A DNA stretch of 64,000 nt, taken from contig CM106586.1 in assembly GCA_048013815.1 (NCBI GenBank), forward strand, positions 21,514,001 through 21,578,000. Direction: 5' to 3'. The stretch comes from Setoptus koraiensis. Its lineage: Eukaryota; Arthropoda. The notes under the pieces are model-generated. The model had not been told where the DNA came from. It was given only the letters and a program-made list of their open reading frames with translations, and searched no databases. Position numbers and translations under genes: made by a program. Of this stretch, positions 1 through 13,350 are shown piece after piece (positions within the stretch are counted from its first letter, which is position 1; each line of letters starts with the position of its first letter).

Positions 1-1181
1 AGCGCGCGTGTGTTATGAATATGTATCGTGTGCGCGATGGGGGCGCGATGATCGCCGCCGCGGCGCACCGAAAGGGAGCCTGTGAAGTTGAGAGTCTGAA
101 CCGGAGTTCAGAATCCGGAGGCGGCTTTAAAATCACACCCGCTCCACTGATCCATCATTGGCCGTCGCGGGGCCCCAAAGTGTAGCCATTGTCGGGCCTT
201 GAGAGGCCGCTTGTCGGCCGTTGTCGGCGACACGGCGACTTGATCGATTGCTTTAAAGTTGACTGATTATTATATTATCTGTGCCGTATCTGCGTGCGTC
301 TGTCACTGGGCTCATAATGGGGCCCATCAACTTGATACTATCAAGTTGATCGTGCACAACGCTGACATTGTGCGCCCTTGCGGGGATAATTCCGCTCGAT
401 TCGCAGAGGAATCGCTGCCAATCGCGCTCCGAACAGCGACTTGCAACGGCCAATTGCGAGCGAGAGTCGGCCGATCGCGAGCGGGAGTCGGCCAATTCGA
501 AGCGCGACTCGGCGAAGCTGGGCCCCGACTCCGCGCGAACCCTTGGCCGCTTGGCGGAATTATTCGCGAAACGGGCCGACGAGACCGACGAACACAGCGC
601 CGGCAAGTGGCCACTTGGAGCCGACACTCGAGCGGCTCGGGTCGAGCCTCCGCAGCAGCCCCCGCGACACGGGCCCTGTGTGTTGTACATCACAACACTG
701 TTGGCCCCCGACACGGGAGGTTACGTCACAGGCCGTTGCTTTCGCTGACGCGCGCGCTCCGTGTGTCAGCTTGCGTAATCTGTAATCAAAGCGTTGCGTC
801 GTCGCTGATTGATTGCCGCCACTCGTTACGCAACTGCACGCTGCTTTGGCTAATTTGCATTCGCTTCAAACTTCGAATTTCGAACCTCGAACATCGAGCT
901 TCGAACCTCGAACGGGCATATCCGCCCCATTATGTTCGCCATTATGGCCGCAATCGGGCGCGTTCGCTCCAGTTGCTCCGCGTTTGCACTGCTGGCTCGC
1001 TCGCCAGAGCGCTCGCTTCCTGCTCGCTCGACGGCCGCTTCCCGCACCGGAAGCGGCCGTCGGAGGGCGCCAGTGCGCGCCAATCAGCTGGTTGCGCAAC
1101 ACAGACAGCGAGCCGTAATGGCTGCTGGCTGGCATCGATTAGCCGACGGCCGTTACGGCCGCCCAATCGACCCGACGGCCG

Positions 1182-1295
1182 CGCGCAACTGTCCGATCGG
1201 GCCGCGACTGTCCGATCGGGCCGCGACTGTAGGATCGGGCCGCGACTGTCGGATCGGGCCGCGACTGTCGGATCGGGCCGCGACTGTCGGATCGG
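1182..1295. repeat. 19-bp tandem repeat, six units
   Basis: Units of GCCGCGACTGTCGGATCGG run head to tail; five are clean from 1201 to 1295 and one partial unit lies at 1182-1200. Units differ at one or two bases. It merges into a GATC-rich run. Confidence 0.9.
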
Positions 1296-2341
1296 GCCCG
1301 ATCGATCGATCGGGCGGTCGTCGAGCAGCGCACGCCCGCTCGGTCGTAAACAAATAAAAAATGGCCACCTCATCTGGCGGCGCTGCTGGCAAATTATATT
1401 ACGTAATGGGCGGCTCGTGCCGTTACACTGTATGGATATTCCAAGCAGCGATATCCGCACAGTGGACTGAAGGACAGCGAGCTCGTCGAGACGGGTCGGC
1501 GTTGCGACCGCTCCGTCGGCGATCGACCGCTCCGTCGGCGACCGACCGGCCCGACAAGAGCCCAGAGCGAGCGACGAGGCTCGGCTGACTGCGAGCGGCC
1601 CGAGCGCGGCCGCCGGGCAGCGACGTTTGTGGTGGCCATCGCCATGGCAATTGGGCCATTTATTGCCATCAAATTGCGCCCAAAAATGGCCATAAAACGT
1701 GTAATCGGTCTGGCTAATTGCGCTCGGACATTGGCTGGCCGGGCCGGCGAGCGCCGGCGGAGGCTCGCCAAATCGGGACAGAGCGCTGACAGAGTGACGG
1801 CCATTAGCGAGTGAATGACCCGAGCGGAGCGGACCGGCTCTGTCTGTCACACGCCAATTGATGGCGGCGACATTTTATTAACTTGATATGATTTAGTGCC
1901 CATTTAGGATGCCGGTCGGGCGAGCGGCCCGCGTGCAAACGGCCGGCCAATTGGTCAAGTTGTGTCAAGTGCGATCGACTCGTTCATTGACTAACTCGAC
2001 TTTATTTGGTCGTGGCCAGCGCACGACGACATAATTTACGAGCGCCACTTGGTCAGTTTTATTTATTTATGGCCGCTATCAAGCGAACGGAAACGAGCGC
2101 CGATCGGTGGCCAAACTTGAGTGACTGTCAAATCGCTGTCAGCTCGGCGTCGACACGATCGCGGTCGCATGCGCCCCTCCGGCCCGCAACGGGCGCCGAA
2201 TGGCCGCCGACTTGCGATCGCGGGCCGATTTGCGGTCGCGGGACGGGCCAATCACAAATTGATCGGGGCCAATTCGTTTCGGGCGCCGTCGTCACTTGTC
2301 GCGTCAGCCCGCAACGGGCGCGCTCACCCGTCCAGCGGCAG

Positions 2342-2395
2342 TCAGTTGTCCCGCAGCGGTCAGTTGTCCCGCAGCGGTCAGTTGTCCCGCGGTGG
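2342..2395. repeat. 18-bp tandem repeat, three units
   Basis: Unit TCAGTTGTCCCGCAGCGG is repeated three times, with degenerate half-units on both sides (about 2328-2417). Confidence 0.85.
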
Positions 2396-3739
2396 TCAGC
2401 TGTGAGGCAGCGGTCAGCACGGCTGAAGCCGGCACGATATCCGATAGCGAGCAACAAGTGCGCGCCGTTGCGCTCGCATCAACACTCGCGCATACCACGA
2501 GGCGAGTCCCGACTGGGATCCCGCTGGGCGGCCCGACTCTTCCCGCGGAGATCGGTCACTGTCGCTGTGAGCGAGTGGCGGCCGTTCGCGGGCTGCCCGT
2601 CGACCGGCGGCCAAAACCGGCCGCTAGTGCTGGCAGCGAGATGTTGCCCGTTGTAGCTGTTACATCGACGCCCGTCATAGTCGTAATCATGATTGACGCT
2701 GCTGGCCGCCGACGCAACAAACTGACGCGAGAAACTGACGCGAGAAACTGACGCAACTGACGTTGTGCCGTGTTGCGCAACTCGGCTCCGATTTCGGAGC
2801 GGCTCAATTGGGAATTAGGCCGAACGCTTCGAACGGAATACAAATTCGCGCAGTGTTACGTCACTTTCGAATTGTATGATCCAATCGAACATTGAGACCG
2901 TAGCGGCGCCAAGTAATAAATGCAGCGCTGGCCAGCTCGCGCATTCATTGTGCCGCCCAGCGGCGGTTACCCAGGGCACATTACGCAATATCGGATGTCG
3001 GCCAGTGGCGGCCACACTCATTATATTCATTAGAGGCTTGTCCGCGCTGACCCATTGGTCAGTGTGGCCCCTCGATTGCGCTGAGCTGCTTCGCTGGCGC
3101 GCCTGGCGCGCTCCCGAGCGATCGGGCCACTCGCAGGGCTCAACTGAAACCGAAACAGACGTGCCGGCAGCGGCGGCCCGGCCCGGCCGACGCGACGGGC
3201 AAGCGACGAGCAAGTGGCGGCGCTGCGCGCCCGCACATGTCCCGGAGCCGCTCCCGGGAGCAACATTGATTGATTGAGTCGCGTCGCCATTTGATGCTGC
3301 CAATGCCGGCTCGAGCCGCCCGCAACTCGCGACTTGCGACTCGCAACTCGGTCTGCGCGAACTGGCCGCTGGGGCGCCATTCGAACGATCCGAACGAATC
3401 CGAACGAATTCGAACCGATTCGAGCGCCCCCTCGGCGATTCGGCGAACGCGCCAGCAGTGAGTCAAATGAGACCAGCGACAACGCCGACGGACAGCGGCG
3501 CGCGTCGTTGGGGGTCGCACCTAATTAATGATGCCCGCTAAGTCAGTGGCACTAACGAGCTCGCTGGCAAACAAATCAATTGGCCTCGGCCACCGATTCG
3601 CCCCCATGCAAATTCGAGACTTACGCAATATCGATTAATTAAAAATGATTCATTGTTCATGCGAGCGAACTCGCCAACCGAGCGCGCCCCTCACAAGTTG
3701 TCAGTCGCTGGCGCGCTCGGCCCGGTCAGCGGGACTCCG

Positions 3740-3823
3740 CTTGTGTCCGAGCGTTGTATGCTTGTGTCCGAGCGTTGTATGCTTGTGTCCGAGCGGTGTA
3801 TGTCTGTGTCCGAGCGGTGTATC
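3740..3823. repeat. 21-bp tandem repeat, four units
   Basis: Four 21-bp units of the form CTTGTGTCCGAGCGTTGTAT + G lie head to tail. The last two carry GG for GT in the centre. Confidence 0.9.
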
Positions 3824-4267
3824 CGCGAGCGGCGCCGGCCCGCGAAGGCGCCCGATTTGCGGATGCGTGTGTCGTGCCCGTCACACTAACTGTGCCGGCC
3901 AACTGTGTTTACACACTGTTTGCAAACATTGCGCAACACAAACACAAGACCACTCCGCTCTTGCCCGTGCCTCGGCGCCGTGCGCCGGGCCGACCCGTCC
4001 GTGGGCTCTCGCCGCCGGGAGCGCGCGGGCAAGTGTCGGCGTGAGAAGATTAGCCGCTCGGCAGCCGAGCGGCCATGATGGCGGCCGAGCGCACCATTAA
4101 TCAAACGCTGGCCGTCGCTTGACGCGAATTTCGAAATAACAAGTCGAAATACATGCGGCGCTAATGAATGCCGCGCCAGATTATCCGTCCGCTGTTGCAC
4201 TTTGCAGCGGCTCGCCGCACTAAATGGCCCGCAAGACGGCCCGATATCTCGGCCTGACGGGCCGCGA

Positions 4268-4357
4268 TTGTTGTTGTTGTTGTTGTTGTTGTTGCTGTTG
4301 CTGCCGTTGTCGTTGTTGCTGTTGTTGCTGCCGTTGTCGTTGTTGTTGTTGTTGCTG
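4268..4357. repeat. TTG/CTG trinucleotide repeat tract
   Basis: About 90 bp of TTG triplets interrupted by CTG, CCG and TCG. It translates to poly-Cys, poly-Gln or similar in different frames, which explains the spurious open frames over it. Confidence 0.9.
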
Positions 4358-5312
4358 GCAGTTTGAGCGGCGGTATCGCACACGCTGGCCACTGCAAACA
4401 GCGGCAACCGCGTTCGTTGAGCCAACAAAGCCGCCAGTTGGCTCGCTGCCCAACTGTCGCCGCGCTGTTATCTCGCTGCGGATCGTTATCGTCGCGGGCC
4501 GCCGAAACGATCCGCCGCCGCGGCGCACAGATAAGGCCCGGGCGTGGAGACAGAAACGGCACAGCCCAGAAATGAGCGACGGGCCCAGCGAGGAGCGACC
4601 CGAAAAGAGGGCAAAGAAAGTGAATCTGGCAGCGCAAACATCGCGCCAGCAGCAGCTTGCGGACGACCGGCCCGACTGGAATGCGTCTCGAGCTGCGCTC
4701 ACTTTGGCTCGTTTTAAAGCCGGGCGCAACGCGCCGCTCGTTACGTAACCGCCATCATTACGGCGCAGCGCCAGAGATAAGCGGCGCGGCTCGCGAGGCT
4801 CGTGAGGCTTGCGAGGCTTGCGAGGCTCATGAGGCTTGCGAGGCGTCGCCCCGAACGCTCACTCTTCGCATAGTCGGCGGATAGTCGCCGCATAGAGGCG
4901 GATGGTCGGCGTGTTGAGGCGGATGGCACCAGTGCGACCGATGAGCGATACCATCGGCGCTTGTCCGTCGCTCGGCGCGGGCCGGACGCAATTTCGCGCC
5001 GCTTTGATTGGGCCACGGGCGGCGACCCAGGCCGACGGAGCGGCCAATAACTGGCAACTGCCAAGTCGATTATTGGGGCGCACATTTCACACAGACAGCT
5101 GTAATGGTTGTGCAGTTTGTGAGACGCGCCAGATAAGCCAGCGACGGTGTCGTTGTTCGCGGGCCCCATCGTCGCGTGTGACATTCTGAGGCCGCTGACA
5201 AATTTCGGCCCCATTAGCGAAATCAAATTGTGACTCGTGCCAAGTCGCTCTGACAAGTCCGCAGCGCAGCTATCGATGGGTCGGCTCGATCAACCGCGAT
5301 CCGGCCCGCTCC

Positions 5313-5381
5313 GAACAGACCGACCGATGCGCCCCGAACAGACCGACCGATGCGCTCCAAACAGACCGACCGATGCGCTCC
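5313..5381. repeat. 23-bp tandem repeat, three units
   Basis: Three units of GAACAGACCGACCGATGCGC + TCC, with one or two substitutions between them. A 9-bp GAGGCTTGC-type array also lies nearby at about 4795-4845. Confidence 0.85.
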
Positions 5382-7819
5382 AAATGGCGGCCCGACTAGC
5401 GCCAACTGGCCGGCGGAGCGCGCCGGGCCGAAGTCGTAAAGTGGCGCAGTGGCCGCGTGCTCGCCAAACCGCTGAACAAGGCGAAAAAGCGATCGGCCCA
5501 AGAAAAAAGCTCGCCTGCTCGTGGCGCAGCTCGCTTTTTTGCGCTCTTGCACGTGCCCCAATGACATTATTTGCGGGGGCTCCGTTGCGACAATGTGCGA
5601 ATCGCCCGGCGTTGTTGCCCGCGACGCCGCCAGTCGACTTGAACGACCAGTTGTCTTGGTCGTGACGTCGCTGCCAAAAACTACAATTGTGTATATATTG
5701 CATAACTGTTTACATTATGCGACACATGTACAGGCTGTTTCAAACTCATGTACGTAAACACAGTTCCGATCGATGCTGAGGGGGCGCTGTTTGGCCGTCT
5801 GTCTGTCTGTCGGTCTGACTGTCTCAGAGACAGTGTCTATCGTCGGCTTGGCATGCCAGGCGGCACCTAGCGGAGGAAGCCCGAAGCACACACGATCCAG
5901 GGGAGAGCGCAACAGAAGCAGCGACGAGCAACGAACGATAAACTCATCTCTCTCATATCATCACTTATACGGATTTAATTTTTTTCACTCACCGCTCGCC
6001 AACTTCCGCTTCCGGCAGCGTGATAATTGGTGCGAGGCGAAATTGTTGCGAGCATGTCGAGAATTTTGAGACTGTTTTTTCTTGCAATTTCTCGTTCAAA
6101 GCTCGGCCAGCCGCGAGTGTCCGAGCCAAGCCGCGTCAAGAGCAGGTTGCGAGCACTCAGCGGCGGGCCCCGAGGCCCGCGGCGCTCTCGGGCAAGTTGA
6201 TCGGGCGACTGATCGAGCGACTGATCGGGCGCCGACAGGCAATCGTGGCCAGGGCGGCGTGATGAGATTGCACTCGACAATTGCCAGTCGGACATTCGCT
6301 GGCGCGGGGGGCCCGGCGCTGAAATTGCAATTGTCACAATTGGCACAATTGCGACGATGTGACCACTTGTCGGCACGGCCCGGCGAGCAGTGATGCAGCG
6401 CCCGCGGAGGCTGCTCGCCGTTGACACCGGCAATTATCGGGCCGGTGCGGGCGTCCGAAAAGCGAGGCGCCCCATCTACCGATGGCGTGCTGGCCCACAA
6501 CTAGAACTTGAGTTGCTGGCAAGACAATGGGGCCAGTGCCACGGGCATTGTCCAATTGTGTGAGGCCGCTGATTGGCCGTTATTTGATTTGTGTCCACTC
6601 TGGCCACTTGCGTCGGTTTGCGGGCGCACATTTGGCGCATTTGGCGCCTCGCGGCGCGGCGGGCCCGTGCTTTGGCGGTGGCAGGCCGTTTGTGAATGGA
6701 TGCCGCAACATGGATAAAGCTGGCGCGGCCAGTAAATCTCGCCCGTAAACCGGGACGCCGGACTCCACGCGTGGTCCGGCCCGGCGGGACCCGCGTCAGC
6801 GCGTTGGTTATGGTCGATTGCGTGTGCCCGCCGGTGGCCGCGCCGACATGATGTAACAATGTGTTGGCCCATCTAATTATCTTATCCGATTGGGCGTGAG
6901 TGTCTTTTTTATATTTATTGCCCCTCGCTGCGAATATGTTGTTATATATGTTTGGCCTGTCCGTTGGCGCCAATCGACGCGCGCCTAGACAGGCAACAGT
7001 AATGGGCACAATGGCCCCGCTAGGCCCCGCTAAGCCGCCCCGACTAAGCCGCTGACCAGCGGCCACTCGCACGGGGGCTAGCTTGGCGGCGCTGGCGGCG
7101 CCAACTGCACGCGCCCGTTGCTAATACATCGATAATATATTACGCAATATATTACATAATATGTATTATATAATACATTATATAACGCATTGGGGCACGA
7201 GTGGGCTCCAGTGTCGGACATTATTACCATTGCCAGTATTATTGTTATTAATAATATTGGCGTGCCGAGCACATGTCGTTGATTATGCTCGCAAGCGGCG
7301 CCGACAAGCCGCGCGACAAGCCTCGCGACAAGGGCGCCGCAACCTCTGCGTATTTGCGTATTTGTCATTGCGGCGCATCGGGCCCAATTGTACCCTATAT
7401 CCGGTTTGTGTGCGCTGTACGGCCATAAACACGTCCGGTCCGGTCCGCTCGCTGGCGATGTTCGAGGCCGCTCGCCGCCGATGTCTGAGGCCGCTCGCCG
7501 CCCATGTTCGGGCCGCTAGCTAGTGGCCCCAAACTGAACTGTGCGGGGGCGTCGGGCACACAGCGCGCGCTGTCTCGCATGAATTGAATTGATTTATTGG
7601 CGCCACTCTCCATTTGGCTCTGCCTGTCTCACTCGGTGTGCATCTCACTCGGTGGCGCCTCATTTGGCCTCATTGATATGCGCAATCTTATATCCACACA
7701 AATCCATTATAGAATGTATCGGATGCTGATGTGTGCGCCCGCCGACACAATCACTGGCTCCCACTGACGAGTCGCAATGATCGCGAGCTCTCTTATGTAA
7801 CATGCAACTTGCATGATAC

Positions 7820-7857
7820 AAGTGAGAATGCATTCGCGCAAATCCGCATTCTCACTT
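7820..7857. repeat. Inverted repeat, 12-bp perfect arms
   Basis: AAGTGAGAATGC (7820-7831) is the reverse complement of GCATTCTCACTT (7846-7857), with a 14-base spacer. A second palindrome, CATGCAA-C-TTGCATG, lies just upstream at 7801-7815. Confidence 0.8.
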
Positions 7858-9303
7858 ATGCGCCGGCCCGACGGGGGCGTTTGCGAGCTTACAAATGAAT
7901 GCTCTAATTGAGTGATCAATGATCAGCGCCATGAATTAATCAGCCCTTGCCCGTTGGGCACTTTGTTGTGTGCCCTTTGTTCGGCGCTTTGTTCGGGCGT
8001 GGCGCCGTTCGGGCAGTGCGCTGTTCGGGTCGTTTGTTTGGCTAGTTTGTTCGGGCAGCGCGCTGGTCGGGTGTCGACGGCACGCCCATCGGTCCATCGG
8101 TGCCGGCCCGGCCACCATCGATTAATTTCCCTCCCAATGGCGCCCTGTTCTGTCGCTGTGTGTCTGGGCGTGTCTCGCGTGCGCCTGCGAGTATGCAAAA
8201 CCGGCCCCGCTTCGCGTCTCACATTTAATCAAACAATAAGACGCTCGTATTAAATGGGTGAAATGGGGCCCCAATTGCAGTATTGCGTAACACGACGACT
8301 TGTGTACGGCCAGTATAATTTGTAATCTACAGCCGGGCCGGATCTCGACCACTGGTCATCGTCACGGCGAGCCCGGGCCGGCCATTGTGCCAACTTTCGG
8401 CTGCGGGCCCCATTGTGTCCGCTCACTGGCCAGTTGTCCGACTGGCGCCGCTGAAATACAGCGAACAGTGAACCGGGGCACCCGGGCAACAACCACAACG
8501 ACCTGTTTGTCCGGCCCGACGCCCGGTCAGCGCTCGGACAGTGGCCGCCGTCCGATCGCTCGCTGGGATATTTGCATATTTGCATATTTATGCACGCCGG
8601 CTTGTCACGCTGTGCAGCATAAATGGCACCGGGGCCCCACAAGCGGCACCGCATCAAACATGAACGAGTGGCTCAAGTGAGCCACTGACCCGCAACTGAC
8701 CGGTCGACGGGTGAGTCATGGCTGGTCGGTTGCTGCTGTCGGATGCTAACAGTTCCCCGACAGCGGTCAGCCCGACCGGCCCGACACTCGGGTCAATGCG
8801 ACTCTGGCCTCCGCTTGTCGGCCGCTGTGTTTTGCTGTAGCGCAACGCCGTGCAGCGGCCGCATCTCGGCAATGTCCGAGCTGGCACGAACTCATGAATT
8901 TTATGCAAATGACGATTGTGATTGGCGCGCAATGAATATGCATGATTGTTGCCCACTGGCCACTGTCCAGTTTCAATCAACTCGCGCCACAATTAATATT
9001 CGCAATTGACAATTGGCAACAATGTGACCGTTACGTTATTGTTGCCCCGTCACGCGGCCATTGTCGCAACTAGCCATGGGTATTCGCGGGGCATTTCATT
9101 GCACGTGATACGTGCCAGTTGCACGCAACAACGTGCGCCCCTATTGTCGCCATGTGACACTACACAATAAATATATATAGACACAAACGGACATACATAT
9201 ACGCTAAATTGGCGACACGCACCCGCACGGGACACGCGCCTATTTCTGGCGGCGCCGCTGTCCCGTGATGCGATGACCGGAAGTGACACCCGATGGTGCG
9301 CGC

Positions 9304-9356
9304 ATACATGTCCGTACATGTCTATATATGTCCGTACATGTCCGCACATGTCCGTG
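9304..9356. repeat. 10-bp ACATGTCCGT tandem array
   Basis: About five degenerate units of ACATGTCCGT, followed by a GGTC/GGTCG run at about 9400-9430. Simple repeat only. Confidence 0.75.
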
Positions 9357-10130
9357 CAACGGGTAGGGTCGCGTGCTTGCGTTGTGCCCCTCGTGCGGCC
9401 CGGTCGGTCGGTCGGTCGGTAGGTCGGTGGCTGCTGTCAGGCACCCGTCGCTCGTTGCGTAATGTATTCATTCGAGGCTGGCGCCAGTTGCACGCTGCCG
9501 ATGGCCGATTGGCGGCGCTGCTCGGGCGCTGGCGACATGATGACTACATGATGAGTCAGATAAACTGCATAATGAGCGAATATTCATTCACTCACGACTA
9601 TTAATAGATCATGATGCGCTCGCCGGCCAGCTAGCCACTCGGCCCGCATTTAATCAGCACAACAGAGCGTGTTATACGGGCTATGTCGGCCGCCGCCAGG
9701 TGAGCCCAGAAAGGGGCCCCTCACCTGGTCAGCGGAGTCCGTTGCGTGTGTCGGGCAACTAACAGAGTTTGTCGAGCTCGCTCGAGACGAGAGCCAGCTC
9801 GGCACAAACGGCGCGGCCAAGTGCACAAGTGCGGCCGGCCCGTAACATGGCCCAATTACTCAGCCGGACCCTCAATTGATGACTACGTGCGTCATCGGGC
9901 TGCGCGTGCCGCTCCGCGCCACCCGTTCCATCTCGATCACTTATGATTCATTGAGCAGTTGCGCCCAATTGCGGCACTCGAGAGGCCCGAGTTGACAGTC
10001 GGGCTCACGCACCGCCGGCCCGCCATATATTGCTCGGTTATATACATATGTGGCTAGCTCGAGAATTGTGTGACTGTACACAATTCATGAGTCGTGCCAA
10101 CTGGACGCCCCCGCGAACCCGTGTCCGCAG

Positions 10131-10169
10131 TGCCCGTATGTAGTACCCGGCGGGCACTACATACGGGCA
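10131..10169. repeat. Inverted repeat, 14-bp perfect arms
   Basis: TGCCCGTATGTAGT (10131-10144) is the exact reverse complement of ACTACATACGGGCA (10156-10169), with an 11-base spacer that itself contains CCC..GGG. As RNA it would form a stable short hairpin. No terminator or mobile-element context is visible. Confidence 0.8.
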
Positions 10170-11878
10170 GTGCGTTCTCGCTCGCGACCGGCCGACGTCG
10201 GCCAGACAGAAACAATTGCCTGCTGTTTGTTGATTTTGGTTGGTTTGTAGCTCGCAAGCTCAGGGGCCCGACAAACAATTACGGTGGCGAGATCGCGGCC
10301 AATGGGGCCCGTCGCAAGTCGCCAGCGCCCATCACGGGCGCCCGGCCCGACGACAAGCCCGGCCGACGAGCATCATCTCGGCAGAGTGATGACGCTGGCG
10401 CTGGCCGACAATCTTGGCACATTCTCCAATGTAACAAATCCGACGGATTGTTCCGCAAATTCAGTGATATTCTGCCCGGCTCACCGAACCATTTCTAATG
10501 CGAGCCAAATCTAGCGCGCCGGCGATTTCTTCCGCCAAGCGGCCGCAAATTGCCAAACTGCCGAATCGCCAGCGGGCCGGGCCGGCCGGCCGGCTTTCGT
10601 AGCGGCCCGTTGGTTGACCGAGAAAAGTCCGTGCCGGACCGACGGCGATTCGGGCGCTCACAATTGATACAAGCTGCGCCTGCCCCGTTTGCCGCGCTCG
10701 TCCTCGGGCACGGTCCGGCGCTCGGTGCACTGCAGACTAACGAGCTGTCCGCTACGAACCCGCGCCGGCCGGGCAGCGGCTGCTGTCGGCCGCTGTCGGG
10801 CCGTCTTGGCGTCTTTTGTCTGTAAATGCGAGGCGGTTGCTAATTGGAACCGACTCCACAATCACCCAGGTAACTGACTGTTCGCTGTCTTTGGTGTCCG
10901 CGGGCCGGCCCGGCGCCCGAGCTGTGTGGCCAGCTCCCCGCTCGCCGGTGCCCGAGATAATTGCTTGCTCGCGGGCCGATTGTTTGCTTGTGCCAGTTGG
11001 CGAATTGCGGCTCGTTTGCGTGATCGTTGCGAGTGTCGGTAGGATTGTGTTTGCTCGCAGCGGCTCCCGAGCAAAGGCTCGCTGCCCGCGCGCCAATCAT
11101 TTATCCGACGGGGCCGGTGGCCCGCGCCAGGCAACAGTGCGGGCCGCACCAAAGTCTGGGCCGGCCAACTGTGCGGCCGGTCATTGCGCTCCATTAATTT
11201 TAGACGCTTGCCGCTCACGTTCTCCCATGACTCATCAGCGGGCCCGTTCTCTGTCTATGTCTTTGAAGTTGGGGGCCCCAAACGAGCCTAAACTCCGGCC
11301 GAAACTCTTGCGAGTTTTTACTGACGCAATGTTGCCAACATTGCACAACAGCTTAGCTCTGATAGCTGAGTGACAGCGTGTGTCATGTGACAGTTAATTG
11401 CAGTCCGTTGGCCCGTCGGCGCCCAACAGGAAGTGGGCTTGGTCGGCGGCCAGCAAGCGGGCCGGATCACTTTCGAGCGGGTGCAGCCACAGCCACAGCG
11501 GCAGCTTGGCTCGTTTCGGCTGGCGCGAAAACTGTAAACTCCGACGCTTGTCGGCCCAAAATGGCCCATGGCCCCGAGCTAAATTTGGGGCCGCACTAAT
11601 TTATGTGCGCTGATGAGCCGGCAGCCAGCCGAATAGATCAACTTTGCGGCCCCCTGGTGCCGTCGGTGCCCACCAGTGTTTATGGGCACTTGCGGGCGCG
11701 GTGGGTGCTTATCGGTGCGCCAAACGGACACATGTGCCCATTTGGCGCAGTGTATTGACGAGCGGCGACATATCACTTTGGCTCGCTCGCTGCCCCTTCG
11801 GGCCTCCGTTTGGCCCCTCATTTGGGGCGCCCAAATGTCGGCCAGTCACTGGCTAGCAGTCACTGGCGGGCCCCATTG

Positions 11879-11900
11879 TTGTGTGTGTGTGTGTGTGTGA
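11879..11900. repeat. (TG)n microsatellite
   Basis: An uninterrupted TG dinucleotide run of about ten units. Confidence 0.9.
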
Positions 11901-13254
11901 CGAAGAAGCAAATGTTAATGCGTGTGGCGCTGGCGCGATTGTCAGGGGCACAAAGTAACAGCAGTGACCACTATGGACACGCCCGTCACGGCGACTTGTT
12001 TTTTGTGGGGGCGCCCGATCGAATGGCGGCGGCCCGCAGCGAGTCGGACCGACGCGTCGCGACGGGACGATCACGGGCCCATTTTTGAGGCGTCGTCGAC
12101 TCTTGCGGCGACTCGGTGCCGGCAACAGCTTTCACAGCGCTGGTCAGCGGACGCAAAAAGCCAACGGATATTGGCGCACAGCGGACGGGTATTGGCGCCC
12201 GTAAACCCGAACTCACACGGCACACTGACAGTAGAAAATATCGAATTGCAAACAACAGCGCCGGACTGTATTATCTGTATTGTATTATCCGCAATTGTGG
12301 CACATTGTGCACAATTGCGCCACGGATAATGCCTTCGTGCCAACGGCGACTGGGGCCCGTGGATGCTGTCGCCAGAAAGCAAAAGAATTGCGACTTGTCC
12401 AGCGTCACACGGCGCGCGCTTGACATAACTAACGACGTGTGTGATTGCCACGCCGATAAGCGACACTTGGGCGCCCCAAAATCGCATCACTCGGCCGCTC
12501 GGCGTGCCCCAATCCGAGAATCGGCCGCTCGATTCTCGAATTGGGCCCGTGCCTGTGAGTCGCTGTGGACGCTTCTGCCGCCCCCTCGAATCGCTACAGC
12601 CGGCGACAATAGAAAAAATGGAAAAAATATGATACGATGATAGCAAGAATAACACAAAACAAGAATACAAAATGTCAGATACTAACGGCCATAATCGGGC
12701 GCCCAACTACGGGACGCACTGGGCGCGCCCCTCGCAAGGTATCTCGCGCGATCTGAGCTACCCCACGGAGATATCTGGCGGCGTGCGGCAGCGTCGGTCG
12801 CCGCATCGGTCGCCGCATCGGTCGCTGCCCGAGGGACTGCGATCGTTTGTTGTGTGTGTGTTGTAACTTCGTTTATGTAATCGGCCCACCTCGACAGGCA
12901 AGTCGATAATTTCACGACGGGATAACGGGATAATTTCGACACGATCAGGCAGACACGAGACGAGCGTGCCGGACATCAGCTGACACGCGCTGACACGAGT
13001 GACAGTGATTGGCGAATTGAAGGGATCAAATTGAATAATATTGACCGGTATTCGGTGTAATCAGTGATCGCTTTGTAAAATGATATCATTTATTGGCTCG
13101 ATGTGCTCGAATCGATGTTGACAGTCGGGCCCCTGGGTCCCACTGACAGTGTCAGCGGCCCGAGCAATCTCACAACGTAATTACGTTACATCTTGGCTTG
13201 GGTGGTGATTTTGAACTGGGCCCCGGGTTTGTTTCGCGGGCGACTCGTCATTGG

Positions 13255-13350
13255 TTGCTATCGGTTTATATTGGTTTATATTGGTTGCCATTGGTTGCCA
13301 TTGGTTGCCATTGGTTGCTATTGGTCATTATTGGCCAATGGGCGTGTGAT
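13255..13350. repeat. TTGGTTGCCA-type tandem repeat
   Basis: About seven 11-12-bp units around ATTGGTTGCC and ATTGGTTTAT in a row. A second array of longer units (GGCACACAAATACGGCGGAT and variants) lies at about 13785-13885, just upstream of the first visible Ig exon. Confidence 0.75.

Noticed and set aside
1182-1295. CRISPR-like array
   Set aside because: The repeats are contiguous without spacers, in a eukaryotic context.
259-1470. 403-codon open frame on the plus strand, with overlapping frames on both strands (for example 942-1850 minus)
   Set aside because: It begins in GC-rich DNA, translates the 19-bp tandem repeat, starts with a non-ATG codon and matches no family. Many frames are open at once, as expected from composition.
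2006-2656. 216-codon open frame
   Set aside because: R/S/A-rich translation across an 18-bp repeat; an equal-quality frame exists on the other strand.
4224-4748. Open frames with poly-Cys, poly-Gln or poly-Asn
   Set aside because: Produced by the TTG/CTG trinucleotide tract read in different frames.
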